In this document: positions 50,387-57,725 of the stretch, piece by piece | Numbering within the stretch: the stretch's first letter is position 1 | How the letters are laid out: each line of letters starts with the position of its first letter | DNA from: an uncultured Saprospiraceae bacterium | GTDB taxonomy: Bacteria > Bacteroidota > Bacteroidia > Chitinophagales > Saprospiraceae | Length of the DNA: 64,000 nt | Assembly: GCA_937951615.1 (NCBI GenBank) | Contig: CALFBH010000075.1 | Span: 1 to 64,000 of the forward strand | Direction of reading: 5' to 3' | Position numbers and translations under genes: made by a program | The notes under the pieces: model-generated | What the model saw: only the letters and a program-made list of their open reading frames with translations | The model's database searches: none | What the model was told of the DNA's origin: nothing

Positions 50387-50799
50387 GGGCTAAAGATAGG
50401 AAGAGATTGGGTTATTTTATCCGACGGTTTCGTAATTGTGTATGGCCTGTGTAAAGCGAGTTTGCTAAACCTTTGCCTCATTCACGCTGCCCCAACCACT
50501 CCTCAATCGTCAAATGTCGATATGGTTCCATCTTCTCCATTTCAGTCGAATCCAGTCTTTTGACCCACACATTCTCTGTAGAAAGCATAGGTTCTTCTCT
50601 TAGTACCCATAAATAAATTTATAGGCTACCAAATAATTCGTCGCCATGCGACTTTGTCAGCCTTTCAACTGGATAGCTTTACAGAGTGTCATCGACACGG
50701 TCTATCTGGTAGCCAATGGTTTTAACCATGGGCGAATGGGGCGATTTTGTGCAATTTGTGATACACACAGAACATTTTTTCACGTATAATTATTGTGGT
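50387..50799. other. 413-bp intergenic region with a possible gene remnant
   Basis: Between two minus-strand genes. A minus-strand frame at 50588-50478 encodes 36 residues (VWVKRLDSTEMEKMEPYRHL within it) with protein-like composition, possibly the end of a decayed gene or a small protein; I recognise no family. The region from 50600 to 50730 includes GGCTACC/GGTAGCC words in inverse orientation (50632 and 50711 area) and CCATGG around AACCATGGG, suggestive of another dispersed palindromic element. No RNA gene is seen. Confidence 0.35.
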
Positions 50800-52092
50800 T
50801 TATTCTGAAATAAGGACTTCCTGTTCACCTTCCGGATTCACCAACTTCCCATAATACAACATCATCACCACAGCCGAGACCACCAGAAAAACACTAAGAA
50901 TACCAAAAGCGTACACCACATTGCTGCCCTGATGGAAAAAAGCCAAGCTGAAAATACCAATAAACAAGACACGTAAAATGATATTGCTGATAAAAAAGAT
51001 GCTGCCCGCTCGTCCATACACTTGGTTTGGAATGTGCTGGAACAGATAATTGACCCGCATGATGCGCGTACCAGCATTGGTCAGCCCCAGCAGCAGGAAC
51101 ATGATGTAGAGGATAGCCAGACTATGACTAATCGCCAACGTCACCATCAAGCCCGCCGTCAGCCAGGTCATGATGATGACGGACATGACTGGCGTGGTAA
51201 ATTTGAAAAGCTGCCTGATGGCCAGTCCTGCCAAAACTGCGCCTCCTGCATAACACATTTCTGCGGAAGCAAAAACATCTCCTGCTTCATGCAGGTGTTT
51301 ATTTACATAAATGGCAATCAGATAAAAAGTAGTCACCAGCACCGTTGCAAAAATAGAATAAGACGCTACACCAAACAAGAGCAAATAAGGATGGGTCTTG
51401 AGGTATTGCCAGCCCGTCTGAAATCGCTGAAATACAGAACCACCTTCGGCTGTTCGTTTTTTAAGGGGCTGAAACTGGATGAATGCAATAAAGAAAAAAC
51501 CGATAATATAGGTTATAGCGTCGAGCGCGAATATTTCATACAAGGTCCACGCTTCAATAGAAAAAGGAAGTTGCATGGTCAGCCCGACAAGGGTCAGTTC
51601 ACCATTGGGTACACCTTCCAGCAAAATAGCTGCGCCTGCGCCTGCCAGCACGCTGGCCAATTGTCCTTGTATTTCAATGTAAGAGGCAATTTTTCCATAA
51701 TATTTCGGCTCTGTAATTTCCTGTACAAAAGCATACAAATTGGGATAATGGATGTTATAATTGAAAAAAGTCATCGCAAATACTGCGGCAACCAGATACC
51801 AGGGCAGGTAGCCCAAAGAGTAGCCTGCACCCGCCACCATCGACAAAAACAGACAGCTGATCACACCAATCGCCATGAAAATATGTTTCCGATTATAACG
51901 ATCAACCAAAGTCCCGCTCAGCGGTCCCCAAAACAAAGACACCAGCGTAACGGCAAGGTAAATACCGGCATATTGCTGCTCTGAATCCTGCTGGGTAAAA
52001 TACCAGGGAATCGCAATCATACTGATGCCCTGGGAAATCCCAGAAATGGAGTTGGCAATGAAAAGAAGAATAATGGCAGATAGGTTTTTCAA
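50800..52092 (-). CDS. Major facilitator superfamily transporter
   Basis: A 430-residue protein with 12 predicted membrane segments and the loop 2-3 motif GPLSGTLVDRYNRKH near 56-70, which is diagnostic of the MFS. It resembles the MFS_3-type (enterobactin exporter-like) efflux proteins. The start is TTG 52092, because the first segment begins within a few residues. Substrate unknown. Divergent from the polyprenyl synthase gene, with a 121-base gap that holds that gene's promoter. Confidence 0.85.
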   Translation of the reverse strand: MKNLSAIILLFIANSISGISQGISMIAIPWYFTQQDSEQQYAGIYLAVTLVSLFWGPLSGTLVDRYNRKHIFMAIGVISCLFLSMVAGAGYSLGYLPWYLVAAVFAMTFFNYNIHYPNLYAFVQEITEPKYYGKIASYIEIQGQLASVLAGAGAAILLEGVPNGELTLVGLTMQLPFSIEAWTLYEIFALDAITYIIGFFFIAFIQFQPLKKRTAEGGSVFQRFQTGWQYLKTHPYLLLFGVASYSIFATVLVTTFYLIAIYVNKHLHEAGDVFASAEMCYAGGAVLAGLAIRQLFKFTTPVMSVIIMTWLTAGLMVTLAISHSLAILYIMFLLLGLTNAGTRIMRVNYLFQHIPNQVYGRAGSIFFISNIILRVLFIGIFSLAFFHQGSNVVYAFGILSVFLVVSAVVMMLYYGKLVNPEGEQEVLISE

Positions 52093-52174
52093 ATTGTTTT
52101 GTTATTTATCAATAACCGATAGTCAGTTATACGGATATTACAACCGATTCCCGTAAAAAACGTTTAAGTATTAG

Positions 52175-52182
52175 TACTTTTG
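52175..52182 (+). promoter_or_regulatory. Promoter -7 box (TACTTTTG) for polyprenyl synthase
   Basis: TACTTTTG matches TAnnTTTG and lies 32 bases before the ATG at 52214. The upstream TTG element at the usual distance is not obvious. Confidence 0.55.
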
Positions 52183-52213
52183 TTTTACAGACGGAATCAC
52201 TAACGACTACAAC

Positions 52214-53212
52214 ATGGATACATCTCTGGGGATAAAAAAATCAAAGCAGCTCAATATTATCAAAGCACCGATTGAGGAAGAGCTACGGGCCTTTGAGGTC
52301 AAGTTCAGGGAATCTATGCAAAGTAAGGTAGCGTTGCTGGACAAAATCACTCGTTATATTGTAAAACGAAAAGGAAAGCAGGTGCGCCCGATGTTTGTTT
52401 TTTTAAGTGCTAAATTATGCAATGAAACGACTGAAGCTACCTATGATGCTGCTTCCCTCGTAGAACTCTTGCACACTGCCACACTTGTGCATGATGATGT
52501 GGTCGATGACTCCCTCGAAAGGCGTGGTTTTTTCTCTATTAATGCTTTATGGAAAAATAAAATTGCTGTATTGGTCGGCGATTATCTATTGTCGCAGGGT
52601 TTATTAACGGCGCTGAATAATGACCGATTCCGCATTTTGAAAATTGTGTCCAATGCCGTCCGGGAAATGAGTGAAGGCGAATTATTGCAAATAGAAAAAG
52701 CTCGCCGACTGGATATTACAGAAGATATTTATTATGAAATTATTCGTCAGAAAACGGCTTCCCTGATTGCGGCGGCTTGTTGTGCAGGTGCAGCTTCTTC
52801 GACGGATAATGAAACTTACATAGAAGGTATGCGCGATTTTGGAGAAAAAATCGGAATTGCCTTCCAGATTCGGGACGATTTATTTGATTTTGGAGAAGAC
52901 GAAATTGGCAAGCCAAAAGGAATTGACATCAAAGAAAAAAAGATGACCCTCCCGCTGATATACGCACTCAATAATACCGACCGAAAAACCCGCCGGCATA
53001 TTATTAATATTATCAAAAATAAAAGTACTGAACCAGAAAGTGTTGCAAAAGTCATTGACTTTGTGCGGAACAGTGGCGGCATTCCTTACGCAAGAGAAGC
53101 CATGTATCGCTATCGTGAAGCAGCTTTTGAAATTTTGCATACTTTTCCTGATTGCCCCGCAAGAGACTCATTGGAACAGTTGGTCACTTTTGTGACAGAA
53201 CGGAAAAAATAA
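52214..53212 (+). CDS. Polyprenyl (octaprenyl-type) diphosphate synthase
   Basis: A 332-residue trans-prenyltransferase that condenses isopentenyl diphosphate with allylic diphosphate to make the chain of menaquinone or similar. Motifs: GKQVRP at 54-59, first aspartate-rich motif DDVVD at 94-98 and second DDLFD near 220. The residue before the first Asp motif is part of LVHDDVVDD, which suits long-chain products. It is complete and of normal length. Not linked to the polysaccharide locus other than by proximity; it has its own promoter. Confidence 0.92.
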   Translation: MDTSLGIKKSKQLNIIKAPIEEELRAFEVKFRESMQSKVALLDKITRYIVKRKGKQVRPMFVFLSAKLCNETTEATYDAASLVELLHTATLVHDDVVDDSLERRGFFSINALWKNKIAVLVGDYLLSQGLLTALNNDRFRILKIVSNAVREMSEGELLQIEKARRLDITEDIYYEIIRQKTASLIAAACCAGAASSTDNETYIEGMRDFGEKIGIAFQIRDDLFDFGEDEIGKPKGIDIKEKKMTLPLIYALNNTDRKTRRHIINIIKNKSTEPESVAKVIDFVRNSGGIPYAREAMYRYREAAFEILHTFPDCPARDSLEQLVTFVTERKK

Positions 53213-53394
53213 AGATACAGACAACCTTTTAACCTTAAAAATCTACCTTAAAAGTGACCCTGAAATAAAATTTTGCGTCTCAACTCAAATTGTGGGCATT
53301 ATTGTTGCGCATAAAACATTATAACATTAAAAATTTTGGCAGATAGCTATTTCTGTGTGTTAAATTTTGAATTTGTTTTTTTTGTTAAAATGTA

Positions 53395-53402
53395 TATCTT
53401 TG
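53395..53402 (+). promoter_or_regulatory. Promoter -7 box (TATCTTTG) with long leader before the DksA-like gene
   Basis: TATCTTTG fits TAnnTTTG, with TTTG at 53371-53374 about 20 bases upstream as a candidate -33 element, the best promoter match in the window. The predicted start near 53409 leaves a leader of about 275 bases before 53687, longer than any other non-repetitive leader seen here. Confidence 0.7.
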
Positions 53403-53418
53403 CGGCAAAATTATAGCA

Positions 53419-53460
53419 ATGATAAAAAACTACATTTATTTGTCGCTTGTTCCTAAATGA
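53419..53460 (+). other. Possible 13-aa upstream peptide in the DksA-like leader
   Basis: ATG to TGA frame encoding MIKNYIYLSLVPK, starting about 10 bases after the predicted transcription start. It could be a leader peptide, though short ATG frames occur by chance in such A/T-rich sequence. Confidence 0.3.
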
Positions 53461-53614
53461 TTCGCTAAGAATGGATCATAAATAACAAGTCGGAATGTAA
53501 ATTTATTTTTGCGTCATTTCTAAATATCCTGAAACAACATTAAAGGCTATTCGTAAGAGTAAGTTGTAAAGTTTATTTTCCCCTACGAAATAAACTTTTG
53601 AACTGCTCTAAACA

Positions 53615-53656
53615 ATGATTAAAAAACAGATAAAAAGCTGTAAAAAGGGCGAGTAG
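53615..53656 (+). other. Second possible 13-aa upstream peptide in the DksA-like leader
   Basis: ATG to TAG frame encoding MIKKQIKSCKKGE. It has the same length and the same first three residues as the one at 53419, and ends 30 bases before the main start. Probably chance, but the similarity is curious. Confidence 0.25.
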
Positions 53657-53686
53657 TTCTTATGGAACAACATTCGTTAACCTAAA

Positions 53687-54067
53687 ATGCGTAAAATCAT
53701 GACAGAAGAAAGAACAAGGTATGGTGATGCCGAGTTGGCAGAATTCAAACAACTCATCACAGAAAAACTTAAAAAAGCAGAAGATGAACTGGTGTTTTAC
53801 AAAACACAATTGTCCGATCGGGCAGATACTTCTGATGCAAAACTAAAAGGGCTGGATGATGGCAATGTATCGGCAGAAGTCGAACGCCTCACTGGAATGG
53901 CAAGCCGTCAGGCAAAGCTCATTAAACACCTGAGTAATGCTTTAATTCGCATTGAAAACAAAGTGTATGGTATTTGCCGGGAAACAGGCAAATTGATATC
54001 TAAAGAACGCTTGCGCGCCGTGCCACACGCTACACTTAGTATCGCTGCGAAAATGAAGCGAAAGTAA
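53687..54067 (+). CDS. TraR/DksA-family protein without canonical zinc finger
   Basis: A 126-residue protein with an N-terminal coiled coil (residues 10-90, ELAEFKQLITEKLKKAEDEL) and a C-terminal globular end YGICRETGKLISKERLRAVP. In classical DksA the last part is a four-Cys zinc finger; here only one Cys remains, as is usual in the Bacteroidota variant. Members bind the secondary channel of RNA polymerase and change promoter output with ppGpp. The coiled-coil tip DTSDAKLKGLDDG carries acidic residues as in DksA. Start could be 53687 or the in-frame ATG at 53699. Confidence 0.82.
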   Translation: MRKIMTEERTRYGDAELAEFKQLITEKLKKAEDELVFYKTQLSDRADTSDAKLKGLDDGNVSAEVERLTGMASRQAKLIKHLSNALIRIENKVYGICRETGKLISKERLRAVPHATLSIAAKMKRK

Positions 54068-54121
54068 AATACAGAAAAATCAAGGGCTTGCACAACAAGT
54101 AAGTCAATGGTTTTGTTAGAA

Positions 54122-54158
54122 AATCCGACTGTTAGTTGAAACTGGCAGTCGGGTTTTT
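54122..54158 (+). terminator. Rho-independent terminator of the DksA-like gene
   Basis: AATCCGACTG (54122-54131) pairs with CAGTCGGGTT (54146-54155) with one G-T pair; the stem ends in five T. It follows the gene by 54 bases. Confidence 0.85.
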
Positions 54159-54292
54159 GTTATATTGCGAACTTGCTTTAAATACAAATAGAAATTCAAA
54201 CGTCAAATTCAACTGCCATTAACATAAAATTTGGTCAGTTTGAAAGTGACGATTAGCCGGTTTCCTGGACTTAATTCTAAATCAATCATACA

Positions 54293-54961
54293 TTGAAACG
54301 ATCGACACTCGCTATACTGGTTATCCTGGCTGTTCTCACCTTAGATCAGTCATTCAAAGTCTGGGTGAAACTAAACATGCACCTCGGACAAAATTTTGAC
54401 TTGCTGGGGGACTGGTGCAAGATATATTTTACAGAAAACAAAGGTATGGCTTTCGGGCTGACGCTAAGCGGGGCTTATGGCAAACTGATCCTGAGCATCT
54501 TCCGCATTTTTGCCGTTTGTTTATTGGGCTGGTATGTGACCCGATTGATTAAAGAAAAAGCATCGAAAGGGCTTATCGTTAGTTTGTCACTCATTATTGC
54601 AGGGGCATTGGGGAATATCATCGACAGTGCTTTTTATGGTTTATTGTTTTCGAGCAGTTATCATGGCGTAGCTACTTTTTTACCTGAGACGGGCGGTTAT
54701 GCTAGTTTTTTACACGGAAGTGTGGTGGATATGCTGTATTTTCCGGTCTATAGTGGCTATTTGCCAGCTTGGATGGGGGGTAGGTATGTTGAGCTATTTC
54801 GCCCTATTTTTAACCTTGCTGATGTAGCCATTACCTTTGGCGTCTTATCTATTATTGTTTTCCAACGCTCCTTTTTTACAGATGAACAGCCTGTTCCGGT
54901 TTTGCAGAATCAGGAAGTGACGAGTGAAGGGCTGGATTCTTGGCAGGAAGGGAAATATTGA
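54293..54961 (+). CDS. lspA: Lipoprotein signal peptidase (signal peptidase II)
   Basis: A 222-residue inner-membrane aspartic protease that cuts signal peptides from diacylated prolipoproteins. Motifs: DQSFKVWV near 19-26, NKGMAFGL near 52-59, GALGNIIDS near 107-115 (first catalytic Asp) and FNLADVAITFGV near 182-193 (second catalytic Asp). Residues 120-160 contain a longer periplasmic loop than in E. coli, as in other Bacteroidota LspA. The start is TTG 54293. It follows the DksA-like gene after a terminator, the conserved neighbourhood in many Bacteroidota. Confidence 0.92.
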   Translation: MKRSTLAILVILAVLTLDQSFKVWVKLNMHLGQNFDLLGDWCKIYFTENKGMAFGLTLSGAYGKLILSIFRIFAVCLLGWYVTRLIKEKASKGLIVSLSLIIAGALGNIIDSAFYGLLFSSSYHGVATFLPETGGYASFLHGSVVDMLYFPVYSGYLPAWMGGRYVELFRPIFNLADVAITFGVLSIIVFQRSFFTDEQPVPVLQNQEVTSEGLDSWQEGKY

Positions 54962-55042
54962 ACGATAAATGATGAACGATGAATTCAGAATATCATTATC
55001 CTTGATTTAAACTTATTCTTCGACTTAAACTTAAACTTACCC

Positions 55043-55222
55043 ATGACCATTGGAAAGAAATTTTTGAAAGAATTATCATTGGAGTCAGAAGTGACGAGGA
55101 GGTATTTGGAAAGTGTTCCCTTTGATAAAAAAGCATTTAAACCTGCTGAAAAATCTGAAACTTTAGGACGACTAGCTATTCATGTTGCTGAAATTACGGC
55201 ACTCACACGTAGGACGGATTGA
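55043..55222 (+). pseudogene. DinB-family protein, truncated after 59 residues
   Basis: ATG 55043 opens a frame (MTIGKKFLKELSLESEVTRR at the start) continuing with YLESVPFDKKAFKP and LGRLAIHVAEI, the first two helices of the DinB/YfiT metal-binding four-helix bundle, including the first His ligand. Normal members are about 150-170 residues; here the frame stops at 59 residues at the edge of a 24-bp perfect palindrome (55216-55239). An insertion or deletion most likely removed the rest. The leader ACTTAAACTTAAACTTACCC before the ATG is also repetitive. Confidence 0.65.
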
Positions 55223-55239
55223 TTTTTAAAAATCAATCC
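55216..55239. repeat. 24-bp perfect palindrome at the break of the DinB fragment
   Basis: GGATTGATTTTT followed by its exact complement AAAAATCAATCC, no loop. The DinB stop codon TGA lies within the left arm. It can be a terminator, or the scar or end of a small inserted element. Confidence 0.7.
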
Positions 55240-55273
55240 ACCTGCCGTATAGCCCTTCGACATTCGATGTTCC

Positions 55274-56122
55274 CTAAAGCCCCCAACCCAACACCTTCAA
55301 CTTCCCAGTATTCTTAAAATTACTAAACCCCTTCAGCATGTGCTTGCCTAATAAAAAGCCTTCTCGGTTCTGACCTTCTATGCCATATAAAATCTGACTA
55401 TCGCCTGCACGCAAGGCACAACGGTAAGGATAGCCGTGAATATCAAAAAACAGCATCGTGTACATCAGGTCATTATTGCCGTCTAGCATGGCTTGGTCGG
55501 CTTCTCGTTGTGGCGCCATGCGGAAAGGCTGATCGTAATACTTGCCGACATTCTTTTTATATTTATCCAAGACATCCTGTTTGGCGATCAACAAAGTTTT
55601 GCCGGCCATTTTGGGGTGATTTTTATTATAGGCAGAGATGGTTTCACTGTAATTACTGGGGGGCAGGCGTTTTTTCAAGCCCATTTCCAGATAATTTTGC
55701 ATCAATTGTACTGCCCGAACACATTCGATATAATAATAAGTCGAATCGCCGACGATCATATTGGCGTAAGCCACCATGTCCTGCGGGCCATAGCCACAGC
55801 GTCCGCCCAGCACAATGCCCACATCGTCGTATTTTTCATCCTTGAATTGATGATCGCGTATGGTTTGCACCACAACAAAGGAGTATTTTTTGTTCTTACA
55901 ATATTTTTTGTATTGCGAACCCGAAATAAAGCGGTATTTCGTGAAAGTCCAGTGTTTTTGGAAGGCCTGTTTGATGGCTTCATTATACGAATCGTGGTAG
56001 CCGAGGACGACCAAGGTTTCCGTTTCTTTTAGTTTTTTAATGTCTTTAGTGCCGCCTTCGCCAAATTGGGCGTATGCCATTAAGACCAGCATGGAGCAGA
56101 GTATGGTAAAAATTGTTTTCAT
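55274..56122 (-). CDS. Secreted protein of unknown function
   Basis: A 282-residue protein with a signal peptide (residues 1-18, ending MAYAQ) and thus periplasmic or extracellular. Segments ETLVVLGYHDSYNEAIKQAF and GIVLGGRCGYGPQDMVAYAN look like an alpha/beta fold with a conserved Gly loop. I do not recognise a family, but it resembles uncharacterised Bacteroidota proteins. A leader of ACTATCGAC repeats lies upstream (see 56156-56209). Neighbours give no pathway. Confidence 0.55.
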   Translation of the reverse strand: MKTIFTILCSMLVLMAYAQFGEGGTKDIKKLKETETLVVLGYHDSYNEAIKQAFQKHWTFTKYRFISGSQYKKYCKNKKYSFVVVQTIRDHQFKDEKYDDVGIVLGGRCGYGPQDMVAYANMIVGDSTYYYIECVRAVQLMQNYLEMGLKKRLPPSNYSETISAYNKNHPKMAGKTLLIAKQDVLDKYKKNVGKYYDQPFRMAPQREADQAMLDGNNDLMYTMLFFDIHGYPYRCALRAGDSQILYGIEGQNREGFLLGKHMLKGFSNFKNTGKLKVLGWGL

Positions 56123-56155
56123 GAGAAAAAATTAATTATTTTAGGTTGAAAAGAG

Positions 56156-56209
56156 TGGTCGATAGTCCATAGTCGATAGTCCATGGTTGTTTTTTCAGCC
56201 ATCGACTAT
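56156..56209 (-). repeat. ACTATCGAC repeats and inverted arm upstream of 56122
   Basis: On the minus strand ATAGTCGAT (56201-56209) is followed by GGACTATCGACTATGGACT and ATCGACCA (56156-56185), so the first arm can pair with ATCGACTAT units in the array. The array ends about 34 bases before the ATG, not directly at it. Words match the leader at 1904-1942 on the plus strand, in gene orientation. Confidence 0.55.
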
Positions 56210-56326
56210 TGACAATTATATATAATACGGCTTTGAGTGGAATTTGTTTTCAGCGTTTCAAGAGCTAAATAACAATTTTTTTGCCAAACTCTTATCACAT
56301 ATACGTCATTTTTGTATTTTGCAAAT

Positions 56327-57028
56327 ATGAAATACACTTACCTGATTCTACTGTACCTCGCGCTTTCGCTAATATTGCTTTTCGCTGAACTCACCCATCA
56401 ACAGACACTTATTTATGCGACTAAACCCTTATTGTTGACGGTCTTGTCGCTTTGGTTTTACCTGAATACCAAAGACTGGCGCACTGCTTTTACGACCTTT
56501 GTTTTGCTGGGGCTGATTTTTTCGATTGGTGGTGATACCTTTATGATGTTTGAGGAAAGTGGCGATGAAAGTACGGCGATTTGGTTTCTGCTCGGCTTGG
56601 GTTGCTTTTTGCTGACGCATATTTTTTATCTATTGGGTTTTCTAAAATATCCTGATCGTAGCAAAGGTTTTATATCGAAAAAGCTTTGGCTAGTACTTCC
56701 ATTTTTGCTGTTTTATATCGGCTTCAATTATTATCTGCGCAATGATTTGGGCGATTTGCAAATTCCGGTTTTGGTCTATAGCAGCGTGATTACTTTGATG
56801 GCTTTAGCAGCACTTAATTTGTACTCAAAAAAAATCGCACCAAAGCATTTTGGGTGGATCTTGGGTGGTGTTTTGCTTTTTATGGTTTCTGATATTTGTA
56901 TTGCACTAGCAAAATTTAAAAGCCATGAACTTGTTATTCCATATCCGAGAGTCGTCATTATGACTTTGTATTTATTGGGGCAGTATTGGATTGCTAAAGG
57001 CTCGATTGCAGCGAATGCTCGGCATTGA
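56327..57028 (+). CDS. YhhN-family membrane protein (lysoplasmalogenase-like)
   Basis: A 233-residue protein with about eight predicted membrane segments, of the YhhN/TMEM86 family; human TMEM86B hydrolyses lysoplasmalogen. Key stretches are FSIGGDTFMMFE near 64-75 (conserved acidic residues), LGCFLLTHIFYLLGF and LFMVSDICIALAKF near 185-198 (SD motif). In bacteria its substrate is not established. ATG 56327 is preferred over TTG 56312, which would add five residues. Confidence 0.8.
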   Translation: MKYTYLILLYLALSLILLFAELTHQQTLIYATKPLLLTVLSLWFYLNTKDWRTAFTTFVLLGLIFSIGGDTFMMFEESGDESTAIWFLLGLGCFLLTHIFYLLGFLKYPDRSKGFISKKLWLVLPFLLFYIGFNYYLRNDLGDLQIPVLVYSSVITLMALAALNLYSKKIAPKHFGWILGGVLLFMVSDICIALAKFKSHELVIPYPRVVIMTLYLLGQYWIAKGSIAANARH

Positions 57029-57089
57029 ATAGGTAGGGCTTCCTTCTCATGAGTAGGGAAAAATACCTGCATTATACCGAAAAAAGCAG

Positions 57090-57097
57090 TATCTTTG
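57090..57097 (+). promoter_or_regulatory. Promoter -7 box (TATCTTTG) for the small antitoxin-like gene
   Basis: TATCTTTG fits TAnnTTTG, 22 bases before the ATG at 57119. Confidence 0.6.
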
Positions 57098-57118
57098 GAG
57101 AAGTAAAACATCAATGAT

Positions 57119-57340
57119 ATGACTAAAGGACATCATCTTACAAATTTGCAATTAGAATTGCTCAAAATGTTCAAATACGAACTTTCTGATAGCCAGTTGG
57201 AAGAAATCAAAGCTATGTTGGTTAGGTATTTTGCAGGCAAAGCCTCTGATGAAATGGACAGACTATGGGAAAAGAATAACTGGAGCAATGAAACGATGAA
57301 ATCTTGGGGAAATGAACACATGAGAACGAAATATGAATAG
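57119..57340 (+). CDS. Antitoxin-like small protein of a PIN module
   Basis: A 73-residue helical protein (LELLKMFKYELSDSQLEEIK) of a type usually found just upstream of PIN-domain toxin genes in Bacteroidota. Its 3' end overlaps the PIN start by 8 bases, which supports one module. The antitoxin appears intact, while the toxin is broken (57333-57657). DNA-binding type not clear. Confidence 0.65.
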   Translation: MTKGHHLTNLQLELLKMFKYELSDSQLEEIKAMLVRYFAGKASDEMDRLWEKNNWSNETMKSWGNEHMRTKYE

Positions 57341-57657
57341 TCTCCGTGTAATTCTCGACACCAATGTTCTGTTAATGTCAATAGCCCGAAAATCAGAATA
57401 TCGCCCCATTTTTGTATAACATAGCTGAAATACTAATCAAACTTAAAAATGTAGAAAAAATAGAGATCAGTTTTAAATGGAATTTGATAACGACTGACCC
57501 AGATGACAATAAATTTGTTGACTGTGCTATTGCTGGGCGGGTAAAATATGTAGTTACAAATGATAAACATTTTTCAATATTGAAAAACGTATCTTTCCCT
57601 AAAGTTGATGTGATTAGTATAGATGATTTTATGGAAGAATTAAAAAACCTTCTTTGA
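57333..57657 (+). pseudogene. PIN-domain toxin, internally deleted and frameshifted
   Basis: The first part (57333-57419) encodes LRVILDTNVLLMSIARKS, with the first catalytic Asp of PIN RNases, and runs into TAA. The second part (57412-57657, another frame) encodes FKWNLITTDPDDNKFVDCAI and YVVTNDKHFSIL, the C-terminal acidic residues. Together they lack about 30 residues of the middle compared with complete relatives (around 137 residues). Hence an out-of-frame deletion, leaving a solitary antitoxin. PIN toxins cut RNA. Confidence 0.75.
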
Positions 57658-57667
57658 TTCTACAAAA

Positions 57668-57725
57668 AAATACAATTCCACAATTTCACCATCCCACAAT
57701 CCCACCAATTCCCTATCTTTACCCC
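57668..57725 (+). repeat. CCACAATTTCACC/CCCACAATCCCACC leader before 57726
   Basis: G-free tandem words CCACAATTTCACCATCC, CACAATCCCACCAATTCCC run up to TATCTTTACCCC and the ATG. Also TATCTTTA at 57712-57719 resembles a weak -7 box, but the distance to the start is too short for a repeat leader to be transcribed from it. Confidence 0.5.

Noticed and set aside
51022-51984. A 320-residue plus-strand frame opposite the MFS transporter
   Set aside because: Shadow frame: composition is rich in His, Gln and Cys without domains, while the minus strand encodes a clear 12-segment MFS protein.
53419-53656. Riboswitch in the DksA-like leader
   Set aside because: I could not find a conserved core of any known riboswitch class; the length alone is not evidence.
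57654-57725. Extended N-terminus of the MutS-like protein (24 residues)
   Set aside because: It translates CCACAATCCC-type repeats; the next Met gives a normal start.
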